Positions 8,495 to 18,983 of a stretch of 64,000 nucleotides of DNA are shown here, piece after piece. The notes below the pieces were generated by a model, which did not search any database, was not told the DNA's origin, and saw nothing but the letters and a program-made list of their open reading frames with translations. Both the position numbers and the translations under genes were made by a program. Each line of letters begins with the position of its first letter. Position 1 is the first letter of the stretch. This DNA comes from Chthoniobacterales bacterium (GTDB lineage: Bacteria; Verrucomicrobiota; Verrucomicrobiia; Chthoniobacterales; JACTMZ01): NCBI GenBank assembly GCA_018883245.1, contig VEQL01000002.1, positions 62,001-126,000 of the forward strand. The letters are read 5' to 3'.

Positions 8495-11391
8495 TCGCCA
8501 AGGATTTTGCGGAGGTAGTGCCCGGTATGACTGGCGTCGCACTTGGCAATCGTTTCAGGCGGACCCTCCGCCACGATGCGTCCGCCTCCGTCACCGCCCT
8601 CCGGGCCGAGGTCGAGGATCCAGTCCGCGCATTTGATCACATCCATGTTGTGCTCGATGACCACCAGTGTATTGCCTGCGTTGCGCAATTTGACGAGAAC
8701 TTGCAGCAGGGTGTCCACATCGGAAACGTGGAGACCCGTGGTCGGCTCATCGAGCAAGTAGAGCGTTTTTGATCCCGCGCGCTTGCAAAGCTCGGTGGAC
8801 AACTTGATCCGCTGGGCTTCGCCGCCGGACAACGTGCTGGCCGACTGTCCGAGGGTCAGGTAGCCGAGGCCGACCTCCTGCATGGTGGCAAGTTTGTCCG
8901 CGACAGCCGGAACAGCCCGGAAAAATGAGAGCGCCTCGTCCACGGTCATGGCAAGCACGTCGGCGATATTCCTGCCCTTGTAGGTGATTTCGAGGGTTTC
9001 CCTGTTGTAGCGGCGCCCGTTGCACACGTCGCAGGTGACAAACACATCGGCCAGAAAATGCATTTCGACCTTGAGCGATCCGTCGCCTTGGCAGTGCTCG
9101 CAGCGTCCGCCTTTGGTGTTAAAGCTGAAACGTCCCGCACTGTAGCCCCGCACGCGGGCCGCCGGCACTTGGGAAAACAGTTCGCGGATCGGTCCGAAGG
9201 CCCCGGTGTAAGTGGCCGGGTTCGACCGAGGTGTGCGGCCGATCGGCGATTGGTCCACGACAACGAGACGGTGGATTTGCCCGGCGCCGAGGATGGCGTC
9301 GTGGGCTCCCGGAGTTTCCTTGGCGCGGTAGAGGTCCCGGGCAAGGGCTGACCGCAGAATGTCGTTGACCAGAGTTGATTTTCCGCTGCCCGAGACGCCT
9401 GTCACCGCGACAAAGCAGCCAAGGGGAATGTGCGCGTCGATGCATTTCAGATTGTTTTCCCTCGCGCCTTTCACGCCGAGCCAGCCGTCGGTCGGGCCCG
9501 AGACGAAAGCGCGGGGCGTGAGCGGTTGTTGGCGTTTGGCCGGAATCCGGATGCCCAGTTGCCCGCCCAAGTAGCGCCCGGTGAGCGACTGCGGCGCGGA
9601 GGCGACCTCCTCAAGCGTGCCCTGCGCGACGATGTTGCCGCCGAGCGGCCCCGCACCGGGGCCGATGTCGATGATGTGGTCGGCGGCGAGAATGGTTTCG
9701 TGGTCATGCTCGACCACGAGGACGGAATTTCCGAGATCGCGCAGGCGACGCAGAGTGGCGATGAGGCGTTCGTTGTCGCGCTGGTGCAAGCCGATGCTCG
9801 GCTCGTCGAGCACGTAAAGCACGCCGGCGAGACCGGCTCCGATCTGGGTGGCGAGGCGGATGCGCTGCGCCTCGCCACCCGACAACGTTCCGCTCTCGCG
9901 ATTGAGCGTGAGATACCCGAGGCCGACCTCGGAAAGGAAATCCAGACGCCGCGAAATTTCCGAGACGACTTCCGCGGCGATGGCCTCTTCCTGTCCGTTT
10001 AATTCGAGACGGCCGAAAACGCCGGCTGCTTCGGCGATCGTGAGGTTGCAAAGTTCGTGGATGTTCAGCCCGTTTCCCGCGGCGGGGGGCAAGGTGACCG
10101 CAAGAATTTCGGGCCGCAGACGCGCGCCGCGGCAGCGCGCGCAGGGGCGGCGGTTTTGCAGTGCTTTGAGGCGTTGTCGCAGGGATTCTCCCTTGGCGCG
10201 GGCCAGCAGATGTTCGAGTTGGGCCAGCAGGCCTTCGAAGGGTCTCTTTGCCTGTTGCTTCGCCGCGCTGCCTCCGTAGGAGATGTCGATCGCGCGGTCG
10301 CCGGACCCGTGAAGGATCAGATCGCGAAACGCCTCGGGAAGCTTGCCCAGGGGAACATCGGTTCGGACTCCCGCATCACGGGCCAGGGCGGACGTCAGGG
10401 CCGCATAGTAGGCCTGCATCTTCGGTGTGCCCTTGCGCCAAGCGACGATCGCGCCGTCATCGAGAGATTTGTCCGGATCAAGGACAAGCTCGGGGTCGAA
10501 ATACGGTTCGGTTCCCAGTCCGTGGCAGGCGGGGCACGCACCGAAGTGGCTGTTGAAAGAAAAATGCTGCGGAGTCAAACGCGGCAGCGTGAAGCCGGTT
10601 TTAGGGTTGGCGAAGGCCGTTGAAAACGGGTGGTCGGCGAAAGAATTCCCGCCCGGTTCCTGCACGGACGCAATAATCGCGCCTTCACCCCAACGCAGAG
10701 CGGTTTCCACGGAATCGGCAAGTCGTTGCCGGATTCCGGCCTTGAGGACAAGACGATCCACCACCGCCTCGATGTGATGACGGCGATTCTTGTCCAGGCG
10801 AATGCGCGTCTCTGTTCCGAGGTCGGTGATTTTTCCGTCAATGCGCGCGCGGACAAAGCCCTCGCGGCGCATTTTTTCGATGATGTCCCGGAACTCGCCG
10901 GCTTCGCCGCGCACCAGCGGCGCCAGCAAAACCAGCCGGCTGTCCTGCGGGAAGGCAAGTATGGCGTCGGTGATTTCCTGCGGTGTCTGGCGCCGGACAA
11001 CTTCGCCGGTTTCCGGATCGTGCGGCACGCCGATGGCCGAGTAGAGGATGCGCAGGTAGTCGTAGATCTCCGTGGTCGTGGCGATGGTCGAGCGCGGGCC
11101 CGCTGCCGACGTGCGCTGCTCGATGGCGATGGCGGGCGAGAGGCCCTCGACAAAATCCACGTCCGGCCGCTGCAAACGGTCGAGAAATTGCCGCGCGTAG
11201 GCCGAGAGGCTTTCGACGTATTTGCGTTGCCCTTCGGCGTAAAGCGTGTCGAAGGCCAGCGACGATTTGCCCGAACCGCTCGGCCCGGTCAGCACGACAA
11301 GGCGGTTCCTCGGGATCACCACGTCGATGTTTTTGAGGTTGTGCTGGCGCGCGCCTTTGACGCGTATGCTGGAGGGCTCGGAAGAAGGCAT
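8491..11391 (-). CDS. uvrA: Excinuclease ABC subunit A
   Basis: Damage-recognition ATPase of nucleotide excision repair, 966 residues, the usual length. Walker A 1 is GPSGSGKS at 36-43. The first zinc module has CPACHG and later CARCRG. The signature [14 protein letters not shown] lies near 500, Walker A 2 (GVSGSGKST) near 670, the second zinc module has CEHCQGDG and CDVCNG, and a second [11 protein letters not shown] lies near 850. The open frame runs 240 codons further upstream, but those residues are Arg/Pro/Ala-rich with no UvrA homology. [19 protein letters not shown] is the natural start. The gene is divergent from the transglutaminase-like gene across 98 bases and is followed by a TPR gene through an ATGA overlap. 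Confidence 0.97.
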   Translation of the reverse strand: MPSSEPSSIRVKGARQHNLKNIDVVIPRNRLVVLTGPSGSGKSSLAFDTLYAEGQRKYVESLSAYARQFLDRLQRPDVDFVEGLSPAIAIEQRTSAAGPRSTIATTTEIYDYLRILYSAIGVPHDPETGEVVRRQTPQEITDAILAFPQDSRLVLLAPLVRGEAGEFRDIIEKMRREGFVRARIDGKITDLGTETRIRLDKNRRHHIEAVVDRLVLKAGIRQRLADSVETALRWGEGAIIASVQEPGGNSFADHPFSTAFANPKTGFTLPRLTPQHFSFNSHFGACPACHGLGTEPYFDPELVLDPDKSLDDGAIVAWRKGTPKMQAYYAALTSALARDAGVRTDVPLGKLPEAFRDLILHGSGDRAIDISYGGSAAKQQAKRPFEGLLAQLEHLLARAKGESLRQRLKALQNRRPCARCRGARLRPEILAVTLPPAAGNGLNIHELCNLTIAEAAGVFGRLELNGQEEAIAAEVVSEISRRLDFLSEVGLGYLTLNRESGTLSGGEAQRIRLATQIGAGLAGVLYVLDEPSIGLHQRDNERLIATLRRLRDLGNSVLVVEHDHETILAADHIIDIGPGAGPLGGNIVAQGTLEEVASAPQSLTGRYLGGQLGIRIPAKRQQPLTPRAFVSGPTDGWLGVKGARENNLKCIDAHIPLGCFVAVTGVSGSGKSTLVNDILRSALARDLYRAKETPGAHDAILGAGQIHRLVVVDQSPIGRTPRSNPATYTGAFGPIRELFSQVPAARVRGYSAGRFSFNTKGGRCEHCQGDGSLKVEMHFLADVFVTCDVCNGRRYNRETLEITYKGRNIADVLAMTVDEALSFFRAVPAVADKLATMQEVGLGYLTLGQSASTLSGGEAQRIKLSTELCKRAGSKTLYLLDEPTTGLHVSDVDTLLQVLVKLRNAGNTLVVIEHNMDVIKCADWILDLGPEGGDGGGRIVAEGPPETIAKCDASHTGHYLRKILGE

Positions 11392-11489
11392 ATCGGCGAA
11401 CCGGAAAGAATACGGTCGGGGCGGGGCTGTCCGGAAGGCGAATCCGCCGCCGCCCTTGGCAAGAGCGCGCTTCCGCGTAGGGTTGCGGG

Positions 11490-13400
11490 ATGCGCAGTTC
11501 AGGAGCGGCTTTTTTAGTTTCGGCCGGTTTGGTCGTATCTGCTGCCGGCGCGATGTTCGACATGCAGCGTCTGCCGGGACCGGCCGATGTTGCAAAAGTG
11601 CGGGAGATGGGTTGGAAGCCCGCAGCCGATGCAATCGAGGATCAGCTTGTGCAGTCGTGGAAACCGGCGAATTTCGCGCAGGCGGGCAGTTGCGGCATGC
11701 CGGTTTTTCGCCAATGGCAACTGCTCGGGCAGTGGTGCCGGCTGCTTGGCACGCCCGAACCCGATGCGGTGCGCGCTTACTTGGGCAGGCGCGTTTTGGA
11801 AAATCCGGAGCAAACAAACTCGTTGATCGTCGTCCCGCCGGGCATGGCGTTGCCCGAGGACCGCGCCGGCCGCCCGCTGGCCACGGCGCACCGCGCCCTT
11901 GAGAATGCGCGTGTTCCGCCGGAGATTCTGCAGGGTCTTCTCCCCGACGATTACACGATCCAGGAAGGACCGGTGGCGGGTCGCGCGCGTGAAGACTTTC
12001 TCGTCCAGATGGCAGGAGACCAGAATTTTCTCCGGGACTTTTTCCGCATGCTGGCCCCGGATGATTTTCCTCCTGTCGCGATTTCGCGGCTGGACAGGAT
12101 GCACTCCGCATGGGGCGCCAAATGGGCGGACTATCGCAATCTGGCCGTTGCTTTCGCTCTGGTCTACGACCAGCGCGAGCCGTCGTTCTGGCCGCACCGG
12201 CAGGTGCAGCCTTCCGCTGTTCCGCGCATGGACGAGGACGTCACCCAACGCTTCGGCTATTACGTTCAGGCCAATGACGCGGGACGGCTCGACACCGACC
12301 TTCGCCGGGCGACGCCCGAGCAATTGAAATTTGTGGTCGATGCGCCCATCGAACGCGCCGAGTTGCAATGGGCGACAAAGCATGTGAAAGCGCCACGCGA
12401 CCACTTCGAGCGCGCGTTCGATCAGGTCAACTATGATCACCGTCGCGTAGAGAAGGGCGCGTTCATGTGGTCGAACGGCAGCTACCGTCTCGGCAACATC
12501 GAGCTTTGGGGAGGCATCTGCACGGACCAGGCTTATTTCGCGAGCATGGCCGGCAAGGCGAGGGGTATTCCGACGATCTATTTCGCCGGTCAGGGAACCG
12601 ACGGCGGTCACGCGTGGTTCGGATTCCTCAAGCGTAACGGATCGTGGAATCTCGATGCCGGGCGCTACGAAAACCAGAATTTCACGGTCGGCCAGGCGCT
12701 TGATCCGCAGACGTGGCTGCCGATCACCGACCACGAGCTGGCGTATCTGTCCGGGAAAACCGCGCGCGCACCCGGGCAGGAAGCGGCGCAGGGCGATCTG
12801 GCCATGGCCGAATTGTTCTCACGGCGCGGCGACAGCGCGCAGGCGCTGGCTGCGGCGGAGAGTGCGCTGCACGCGGCGCCCGGACTGGTCGCAGCGTGGG
12901 AGGCGAAGGAGGAAATACTCGAAACCCGAGGCGACAGCGCGGGTTTGCGCGAACTCTACACACGCGCCCTCGAGCAGTTCCGCCGGCACGAGGATCTGCG
13001 CGTCCGATACCAGACGCGCTTGGCCGCCGCGGAGCGCGAGGGCGGAAACTCCGCTGCAGCGAGCAATATCGAGAGCCGCATGGTGCGCGAGAACCGCAGG
13101 CAGCGGGCCGATCTCAGTGCCGGCGTCGCGTCGGACACGCTTTCGCGGTTGCTTGAATCAGGCGACTACGACCGCGCCGGGCACGAATACCGGGCGTTGC
13201 TCCTCAAGCTCGGGAGGACGGGCGGGGGAAACCTTTTTTACGGCGTCGTCCGTCCTTACGTGGAGACCCTGCGCGCTGACGGCAAGACGGCCGAGGCGCA
13301 GCGCGCGCTGCGTCAGGCGCGGCAGGCCATGCCGGTCGAACCCGGCAGCATCCTCGACCGTGATTTCAAGGAGCTTGAATCCGCGGTGTCGCGTCAGTAG
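11490..13400 (+). CDS. Secreted transglutaminase-like protein with C-terminal TPR region
   Basis: A 636-residue protein with an N-terminal signal peptide ([21 protein letters not shown]). A transglutaminase-like papain-fold core is visible: Cys344 in GGICTDQA, His374 in GGHAWFGF and Asp389 in NLDAGRY, with the order and spacing of the Cys-His-Asp triad. The aromatic residue after His (HAWF) is also typical. Residues from about 425 on are TPR-like helices. In other bacteria such enzymes act as peptidases or crosslinkers in the envelope; the substrate here is unknown. The first 300 residues match nothing I recognise. The stop overlaps the convergent deaminase gene by 7 bases. Confidence 0.75.
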   Translation: MRSSGAAFLVSAGLVVSAAGAMFDMQRLPGPADVAKVREMGWKPAADAIEDQLVQSWKPANFAQAGSCGMPVFRQWQLLGQWCRLLGTPEPDAVRAYLGRRVLENPEQTNSLIVVPPGMALPEDRAGRPLATAHRALENARVPPEILQGLLPDDYTIQEGPVAGRAREDFLVQMAGDQNFLRDFFRMLAPDDFPPVAISRLDRMHSAWGAKWADYRNLAVAFALVYDQREPSFWPHRQVQPSAVPRMDEDVTQRFGYYVQANDAGRLDTDLRRATPEQLKFVVDAPIERAELQWATKHVKAPRDHFERAFDQVNYDHRRVEKGAFMWSNGSYRLGNIELWGGICTDQAYFASMAGKARGIPTIYFAGQGTDGGHAWFGFLKRNGSWNLDAGRYENQNFTVGQALDPQTWLPITDHELAYLSGKTARAPGQEAAQGDLAMAELFSRRGDSAQALAAAESALHAAPGLVAAWEAKEEILETRGDSAGLRELYTRALEQFRRHEDLRVRYQTRLAAAEREGGNSAAASNIESRMVRENRRQRADLSAGVASDTLSRLLESGDYDRAGHEYRALLLKLGRTGGGNLFYGVVRPYVETLRADGKTAEAQRALRQARQAMPVEPGSILDRDFKELESAVSRQ

Positions 13401-13891
13401 CGGATCTTGTCCGCCTTGGCCTCGTAGCGCCGCCAGACGTGGAGCATCTCCTCGTGCAGGCACATCGTGGCGGGGATGGATCTTTCGTTGACCGGCTTGG
13501 ACAACTCCCCGTAGATCGCATGGTCATCGAAACCGCCGAAGCGCATCGCGTCCGCGATGGTGGAAGCATAGACGATCCGCTCGATGCGCGCCCAGAAGAT
13601 CGCCGCGGCGCACATGGGGCATGGCTCCCCGGTGGTGTAGAGCGTGCAACCGGCGAGATGGAACGTGCCGAGATTTTTAGCAGCGGTCCGTATCGCGGCC
13701 ATCTCGCCGTGCCACGTGGGGTCATTTTCAGCTACCACGCGGTTTGTGCCTTCGCCGACAACGGCGCCGTCCTTCACGACAACGCAGCCGAACGGACCGC
13801 CGGAACTGTCGATCAATGCAGCCTTTTCGCCGAGGGCAATGGCCCTCCGCATGAACTTTTCGTCTTCGGCGCGGAGGGAGGGTGCGGTCAT
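13394..13891 (-). CDS. Cytidine/deoxycytidylate deaminase-family enzyme, guanine deaminase-like
   Basis: A 165-residue zinc deaminase. His61-x-Glu63 (HGE) and Cys91-x-x-Cys94 in TTGEPCPMC are the metal ligands and proton shuttle. GPFGCVVVKDG and the C-terminal extension ending PVNERSIP...KADKIRY follow the Bacillus GuaD pattern more than tRNA adenosine deaminase TadA, so guanine to xanthine is the likely reaction. The start is MTAPSLRAEDE; the in-frame upstream extension would lie within the neighbouring coiled-coil gene. That upstream gene ends 7 bases before this start, suggesting co-transcription. The exact substrate is inferred from overall resemblance. Confidence 0.8.
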   Translation of the reverse strand: MTAPSLRAEDEKFMRRAIALGEKAALIDSSGGPFGCVVVKDGAVVGEGTNRVVAENDPTWHGEMAAIRTAAKNLGTFHLAGCTLYTTGEPCPMCAAAIFWARIERIVYASTIADAMRFGGFDDHAIYGELSKPVNERSIPATMCLHEEMLHVWRRYEAKADKIRY

Positions 13892-13898
13892 GCCGGCG

Positions 13899-14168
13899 TT
13901 ATCCCTCGCTCCGGACCCGCTGCTTCTCGTTGTCGCGCTTTTCCTCGAACCGGCGGATTTCATCGGCAAGCTGACGCCGGATCTGTGCGATATCCTCCGG
14001 CGAGGACGCCTTGGCAATCTCCCCTTGGAGCAGCAATTCTTTGGCGGCGATGTCGGCCTTGCACTTGGCCTCGATTTCCGCGATGCGCTCTTTTTGCTGT
14101 TCGCTGAGCACCACCGTGGGTGCGGCTGACTCGAGGCGGCTCATGGCGATCTCGTAGGCGGATTTCAT
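13899..14168 (-). CDS. Small charged coiled-coil protein
   Basis: An 89-residue protein starting MKSAYEIAMSRLE. Almost the whole length is predicted helix with alternating Glu/Lys/Arg/Gln (ERIAEIEAKCKADIAAKELLLQGEIAKA), typical of a soluble coiled coil. No signal peptide, zinc site or enzyme motif is visible. It lies 7 bases upstream of the deaminase gene on the same strand. I do not recognise the family. The ATG at 14168 is preferred over a 43-residue upstream extension that lacks helical character. Confidence 0.65.
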   Translation of the reverse strand: MKSAYEIAMSRLESAAPTVVLSEQQKERIAEIEAKCKADIAAKELLLQGEIAKASSPEDIAQIRRQLADEIRRFEEKRDNEKQRVRSEG

Positions 14169-14246
14169 GTCCACAATCTTAGGAAATGGCGCCACGCCGT
14201 GCAACTGCTCTGGCGACTCGGATCGGACGGCGCTAAGTTGGAGGTG

Positions 14247-15017
14247 ATGCCCATCCGATTGCTCAGCACCGACTTCGACGGGACCCTCATCGGGCATGAA
14301 CCCGATGCGCGCACAGCCGAATCACTCTCGGAAGCGCTGTCTGCCATGAGGCGACAAGGCGTCTTCTGGGCTGTCAACACGGGCCGGCAACTTTGGTTTG
14401 CTCTCGAAGGCCTGGAGCATGCGCGTCTCCCGCACGATCCGGATTTTGTCCTCACTAGCGAGAAGGACATTTTCCGGCGCGTGGAAGAGGGGGACTGGGA
14501 GGCGTTCGGGGATTGGAACGCGCGCGCGGAGCGAAGAACAGTCGAGTTGTTTGAAAAAGCGTCGCGTGTTTTCGCGGAAATCCGGGGCATGGCGGAGAAG
14601 GAAGGTATCGAATTGCTCTATGAAAACAACCGCCTCGCCGGGCTCATGACCGTCGATGCCGCCGCCATGGACCGCGTCGCCGAAACCGTGCGGAGGGTCG
14701 CGTCCGATGTCCCGGATTTTTCCTTCAACCGCAACGACGTGTGGATGCGTTTTTCACACCGCGAAATTCACAAGGGGTCATCGCTCGGCGAGTTGATGAG
14801 GCTCTTGGGCATCGCGCGGGAAGAAACACTCGCCATCGGGGACCACCACAACGACATCCCCATGCTCGACGGTTCCTCTGCCGGGCTTGTGGCGTGCCCC
14901 GCCAACGCCGTCGCCGAGGTCAAGGACGTGGTGCGCGCCGCCGGAGGTTACATTTCGCCCTTCCTTTGGGGCGAGGGCGTCGCGGATGCGATCAGCCACT
15001 TCTCGCGGTTCAGTTGA
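14247..15017 (+). CDS. HAD-superfamily phosphatase, Cof-like (type IIB cap)
   Basis: A 256-residue haloacid-dehalogenase-fold hydrolase. Motif I is DFDGTL with nucleophile Asp9 and general acid Asp11, motif II is NTGR, motif III is Lys176 and motif IV is GDHHND (Asp199, Asp203). The cap lies between motifs II and III, which defines the Cof/IIB subgroup that hydrolyses sugar phosphates and related metabolites; the physiological substrate is unknown. The start MPIRLLSTDFDGT at 14247 puts motif I at the expected distance from the N terminus. It diverges from the coiled-coil/deaminase pair and overlaps the convergent lepB stop by 8 bases. Confidence 0.85.
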   Translation: MPIRLLSTDFDGTLIGHEPDARTAESLSEALSAMRRQGVFWAVNTGRQLWFALEGLEHARLPHDPDFVLTSEKDIFRRVEEGDWEAFGDWNARAERRTVELFEKASRVFAEIRGMAEKEGIELLYENNRLAGLMTVDAAAMDRVAETVRRVASDVPDFSFNRNDVWMRFSHREIHKGSSLGELMRLLGIAREETLAIGDHHNDIPMLDGSSAGLVACPANAVAEVKDVVRAAGGYISPFLWGEGVADAISHFSRFS

Positions 15018-16131
15018 TGAGCCCCCAGCGGCCGACGAACGGCCAATACACAACCAGGCCCCGGCCCACGACATTCGCCTCCGGCACGGGTCCGAAGAAC
15101 CGGCTGTCGCTGCTGTTGTAGCTGTTGTCGCCGAGCGCGAAATACGAGGCGCGCGGCACGGCGTAATCCGCCGCGGGCGATCCGAGGAGGGGAAAGGCGC
15201 CGCCGCCTGCGCTCGTGTTCGAATACCCCGCGTAGCCATTTTCGCAAGACATCACCCGTCGGAAGACCGACAACTGCGGGACCTTCCCGTCGATGTAGAG
15301 ATCGGGTGGCACGATGCGCAGTGTTTGTCCGGCAAGGCCAGCAAGGCGCTTGATGTAATACTGCGATCCCATGCCCGGGGCGATCGTTGCCTCGATGCGT
15401 CGTATGCCCGTGGTGCGGAAAACGAAAACGTCGCCTGCTGCAGGGCGGATGAAATTGTAGGTCACCTTGTCCACGAAGAGTTGGTCGCCGGAATCGGCAT
15501 GGCCGCGAACGAGGGGTTGCCCGGCCCGGACCGGCCGCCCGGGATAAATCTTGAAGTCGCGCCGCACCACATCCGCCGGTGCGGGAACGCTGTAGCTCCG
15601 GCTGCGGGTGATGATCTCGGTCGAAGTGAAAAAATGCAGGCGGGTGACCTCCCTCAATCCGATCACGGTATCATCCTCTTTCGCGGTCACGTCGATGTAG
15701 GTGCGGCCTTTGAGGACGAACTCCGCTGCACGGACGGGCCATGATGGAGGCGGATCGACAGTCGGTGTTCCGGTCACGCCGTAGAGTGTCGGTTGCATCG
15801 AGCCTGTGGGAATTTTGAATGGCTGGAGAAAATACGCTCGAACGCCGAGCGCGACCACAAGGGCGACAAGTATCACCTCGGTGTTCTCCCTCAGTCCGGC
15901 AAGCGGCAACGGCGGCGCGGCTTGGTTGAAAAGCTCGTGTAATTTTGCCGTGGAATTCTGGATGTCTTCGCGCGAACGCTTGCGCATCGCCACCTCGAGC
16001 CGGGTTATTCCCTCGCGCAGGCCGATGATTTGCTGCTGCGGAAGGATGTCGCGGCGGTAGCGCAGAAGCTTGCGTGCGGCTCGCAGCATGAATTTCGCTT
16101 CCTTGCGGTAGCGTGGCGTGAAGAAGAACAT
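15010..16131 (-). CDS. lepB: Signal peptidase I
   Basis: Membrane serine protease that removes signal peptides after Sec/Tat export. The catalytic dyad is Ser111 in PTGSMQPTL and Lys222 in DQLFVDKVTYNF; box E, GDNSYNSSDSRFFG, sits near the C terminus. One transmembrane helix lies at about 84-102. It is preceded by an 80-residue basic, probably cytoplasmic domain that is longer than in most homologues (373 residues overall). An insertion of about 80 residues separates the Ser and Lys boxes. The start MFFFTPRYRKEAKF was chosen because upstream residues in the open frame lie within the pseudouridine synthase gene, 47 bases away. Confidence 0.92.
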   Translation of the reverse strand: MFFFTPRYRKEAKFMLRAARKLLRYRRDILPQQQIIGLREGITRLEVAMRKRSREDIQNSTAKLHELFNQAAPPLPLAGLRENTEVILVALVVALGVRAYFLQPFKIPTGSMQPTLYGVTGTPTVDPPPSWPVRAAEFVLKGRTYIDVTAKEDDTVIGLREVTRLHFFTSTEIITRSRSYSVPAPADVVRRDFKIYPGRPVRAGQPLVRGHADSGDQLFVDKVTYNFIRPAAGDVFVFRTTGIRRIEATIAPGMGSQYYIKRLAGLAGQTLRIVPPDLYIDGKVPQLSVFRRVMSCENGYAGYSNTSAGGGAFPLLGSPAADYAVPRASYFALGDNSYNSSDSRFFGPVPEANVVGRGLVVYWPFVGRWGLIN

Positions 16132-16178
16132 GCGGGCATCATCCTCCGTGCTGGAGGTGGAAAAGGCAACGTCGCCGC

Positions 16179-17078
16179 TCAGTCCGCGGGCCGCAGCGGG
16201 AAATCCGGCGGGACCGGTGCGAGGAAAGTCATGTCTTTGCCTGTGACGGGATGGTGGATTTCCAGCTTCCACGCGTGCAATAGCTGCCGCGGGAAATCCG
16301 CGCCGCCGCCATAGAGCCTGTCGCCGGCGATCGGGTGCCCGAGATGCTTGAGATGAACGCGGATCTGGTGGGTGCGGCCGGTCTTCGGCCGGCATTCGAG
16401 CAGTGAAAGCCGTCCGTCCGATGCCAGCAGGCGCCAAGCGGTCTCCGCCTCACGTGCTCCGGGCCGGCTGCTGACGGCCATTTGCTTGCGCCTTGCGGGG
16501 TGGCGCGCGATGGCGCCTTTGATCACGCCTTGCGCGGCCCTGGGTTTGCCGCGGACCACGGCGAGGTAGGTCTTGCGGGCGGTGCGTTCGGCGAATTGCC
16601 GCGCGAGTCCCGCGTGTGCCCTCTCGGTCTTGGCGACCAAAATGCAACCACTGGTGTCCTTGTCCAGCCGGTGAACGATGCCCGGACGAAGGGGATCGGC
16701 TCCGGGTGAAATCGCGGCGCAACGGTGCAGCACGGCGTTCACCAGCGTGCCCTGCCAGTTGCCTGCCGCGGGGTGGACCACGAGGCCGGGCGGCTTGTTC
16801 AGGCAAAGCAGGTGGTCGTCCTCGTATATGACATCGAGGGGAATCTCTTCGGCGACGGCGCGTGCGGGTGCGGTCTCGGGCGGCGGTATCGTCGCCTCGA
16901 TCCGGTCTCCGGCACGCAATGCGCAAGACGCGCGCGCGGGCGCGTCGTTCACTTTGACCAAGCCCGCGGCGATGGCGCGTTGCCAGCGTGCGCGGCTCAC
17001 ATCCGGATGATGGTCCGCCAACCAGCGGTCAAGGCGTGGCGCGTTTTCAGCGGCGACGAGGCGGAGAGGCTCATCCAT
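16179..17078 (-). CDS. RluA/RluD-family ribosomal pseudouridine synthase
   Basis: A 299-residue RNA-modifying enzyme. An S4 RNA-binding domain covers about 1-65 (LDRWLADHHP...RARWQRAIAAGLVKVND). The catalytic domain contains HRLDKDTSG at 136-144 with the nucleophile Asp139, and the later motif RPKTGRTHQIRVH. It converts uridine to pseudouridine, most likely in 23S rRNA; the S4 domain and length fit RluD best, but the target positions cannot be read from sequence. It lies just upstream of lepB on the same strand and is divergent from the kinase gene across 76 bases. Confidence 0.9.
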   Translation of the reverse strand: MDEPLRLVAAENAPRLDRWLADHHPDVSRARWQRAIAAGLVKVNDAPARASCALRAGDRIEATIPPPETAPARAVAEEIPLDVIYEDDHLLCLNKPPGLVVHPAAGNWQGTLVNAVLHRCAAISPGADPLRPGIVHRLDKDTSGCILVAKTERAHAGLARQFAERTARKTYLAVVRGKPRAAQGVIKGAIARHPARRKQMAVSSRPGAREAETAWRLLASDGRLSLLECRPKTGRTHQIRVHLKHLGHPIAGDRLYGGGADFPRQLLHAWKLEIHHPVTGKDMTFLAPVPPDFPLRPAD

Positions 17079-17154
17079 AGTCGCACCACGCTGGCTTGTG
17101 GCGCGCGGCTCCGCAAGGTTTGCCGCCGCGGCCTGTCGTGACTAATGTGGGTGT

Positions 17155-18783
17155 GTGGACGACGCCAGCCCCGCCCAGGCCATCGACACGTGCTCCGCCT
17201 GCGGAGGAGCGATCGACGTGACCGACGAACTTCCGTTCGCGCAGATTTATTGCCCGCATTGCGGCGAGGGGCTGCGGGCGCGCCGGTTTTTCAACAATTT
17301 CGAGCTGGTCGCTCTCATCGGCCAAGGGGGTATGGGTTCGGTTTACAAAGCCTACGACCACACGCTCGGGCGGATGGTGGCGCTCAAAGTCCTGCGCCGC
17401 GAAATGAGTGCCACGGACGAGGAGCGGGCCAAGCTGGAGCAGGAGGCGCGCATCACCGCGTCGGTGAACCATCCGCACGTCGTGCGGGTGTATTCGTTCG
17501 GCGAGGCCCACGGGCAATTCTACCTCGCCATGGAATTGGTGGAAAAGGGTTCGCTTGATGATCTGATGGGGATCCAGAGCCATGTCCCCGAGGCGCAGGT
17601 GCTCGAGATCGGTGTGCAGATCGCGGAGGGTTTGGAGGCTGCCGCGGAGCAGGGATTGATCCACCGCGACGTCAAGCCGGGCAATATTCTTTTTTCCGAT
17701 GCGCACACCGCGAAAATTGTCGATTTCGGATTGGCCCGCGTCCTCGAGGAAGAAGCGGAAGCGCGCGGGGAGATTTGGGGCACTCCCTACTACATCGCGC
17801 CCGAACGCCTGAGTTGCGAGTCGGAGGACTTCCGCAGCGACATTTACAGTCTCGGCGGCACGCTTTTTCACGCGATCGCGGGACGCCCCCCCTTCGAAGC
17901 CGAGAGCGCGAGCCTCGTTGCTTTGAAACAAATCAAGAGCCAGCCGGTGAGTCTCGAGGCTTTTGCTCCCGACGTCGCCGCGGAAACCGCCTACGTGATC
18001 AATCGCATGCTCGAAAAGAACCCGGAGGACCGATACCCGGCCTATTCCGAGTTGATCGAACATCTGGAATATGCGCGCTCCAAAGTGCTCGAACGCGCCG
18101 GGAGACCCGCGGCCAAGCGCGAAGTTGTGCAGATCGAGACCAGCCGCACCAAGCTTTACGTGGCGTTGATCTCGGCCGGCGTCGCGGTCCTCCTTCTGGG
18201 ATCTTTCGCATGGTTGTTCATGTTCAGCGAGCGCGAGGAGATCAAGGCGGTGCGCGAGTTGGTATTTTCGGGCGGCGCCGGAAAAGCCCCCGACAGCCTG
18301 GACGACGGCATGGCGGCCATTGCGGCCGGTCGCTACGGCGATGCGGCCAAGACTCTTGGCGAGGGTGTGCTCGGAGCCGATCCGGCGACGGAACGGGGCA
18401 AATGGATTCAGCTTAATCTCGCTCTATCACTCATGCTCGACGGGCAGAAACAAGCAGCGAAAGATCAGTGGCAACTTCTCGCGCGCGGTGGTCTTTTTAG
18501 CGACCAAAGAGAACAGCTTGAACTGGCCAACATGTTTCTCGATGCCGCGGAGTTCGGTCAGCGCAAAAGCCCCGTTTCACGTGGGGATTTATCCGGTTAT
18601 CCGAAGGAAGGGCTGGCGGCCTTGGTGAGGTTTTTTGCGGGAGTGAACAACTGGTCGCTCGGTGCGCGTGAAGAAGCGTGCGGGTGCCTTGAGGAATTTC
18701 TCAAGTCGCCCGGGGATCAAAGGGTGGCTTGGTGGAATATTTACCGCGGCGTAGCTACCCGTCTGCTCGCGGAGCAGAGTTGA
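17155..18783 (+). CDS. Membrane Ser/Thr protein kinase with N-terminal zinc ribbon
   Basis: A 542-residue Hanks-type kinase. An N-terminal zinc ribbon has Cys13/Cys16 and Cys33/Cys36. The kinase domain contains GQGGMGSV (56-63), the ATP lysine Lys78 in VALKVL, HRDVKPGN with catalytic Asp172, and DFG at 190-192, followed by PYYIAPE. All catalytic residues are present, so it should be active. One transmembrane helix lies at about 334-357, with an extracytoplasmic helical-repeat domain of about 180 residues that may sense a signal. The start is GTG; the only nearby ATG (17145) is out of frame. The next gene encodes a membrane protein with a degenerate cyclase domain. Confidence 0.9.
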   Translation: MDDASPAQAIDTCSACGGAIDVTDELPFAQIYCPHCGEGLRARRFFNNFELVALIGQGGMGSVYKAYDHTLGRMVALKVLRREMSATDEERAKLEQEARITASVNHPHVVRVYSFGEAHGQFYLAMELVEKGSLDDLMGIQSHVPEAQVLEIGVQIAEGLEAAAEQGLIHRDVKPGNILFSDAHTAKIVDFGLARVLEEEAEARGEIWGTPYYIAPERLSCESEDFRSDIYSLGGTLFHAIAGRPPFEAESASLVALKQIKSQPVSLEAFAPDVAAETAYVINRMLEKNPEDRYPAYSELIEHLEYARSKVLERAGRPAAKREVVQIETSRTKLYVALISAGVAVLLLGSFAWLFMFSEREEIKAVRELVFSGGAGKAPDSLDDGMAAIAAGRYGDAAKTLGEGVLGADPATERGKWIQLNLALSLMLDGQKQAAKDQWQLLARGGLFSDQREQLELANMFLDAAEFGQRKSPVSRGDLSGYPKEGLAALVRFFAGVNNWSLGAREEACGCLEEFLKSPGDQRVAWWNIYRGVATRLLAEQS

Positions 18784-18983
18784 CCGCCGGGCGATGTTTG
18801 CGCCGGCTGATCGGCCGGATAGATTGAAGCTATGGGCCGACCCGCTTTCCCCGTCGCCGGAGACGGTGCGGCGCGTGCCGCGAGCATTGTTGCAACCCAT
18901 GTTCCCGTGACCGGCGGTTGCGGTTGCCCCGGACAAGTTCTTGAGCCAACTCATCGTGAGGGCCTATCTTGGCACGTCTCCCG

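Noticed and set aside
11392-12111. A 240-codon extension of the uvrA frame
   Set aside because: Pro/Arg/Ala-rich with no UvrA homology, and it lies across the divergent gene start; GC-rich sequence keeps frames open by chance.
18803-18818. Hairpin CCGGC-TGATCG-GCCGG after the kinase gene
   Set aside because: Only five base pairs and no following T run; not called a terminator.
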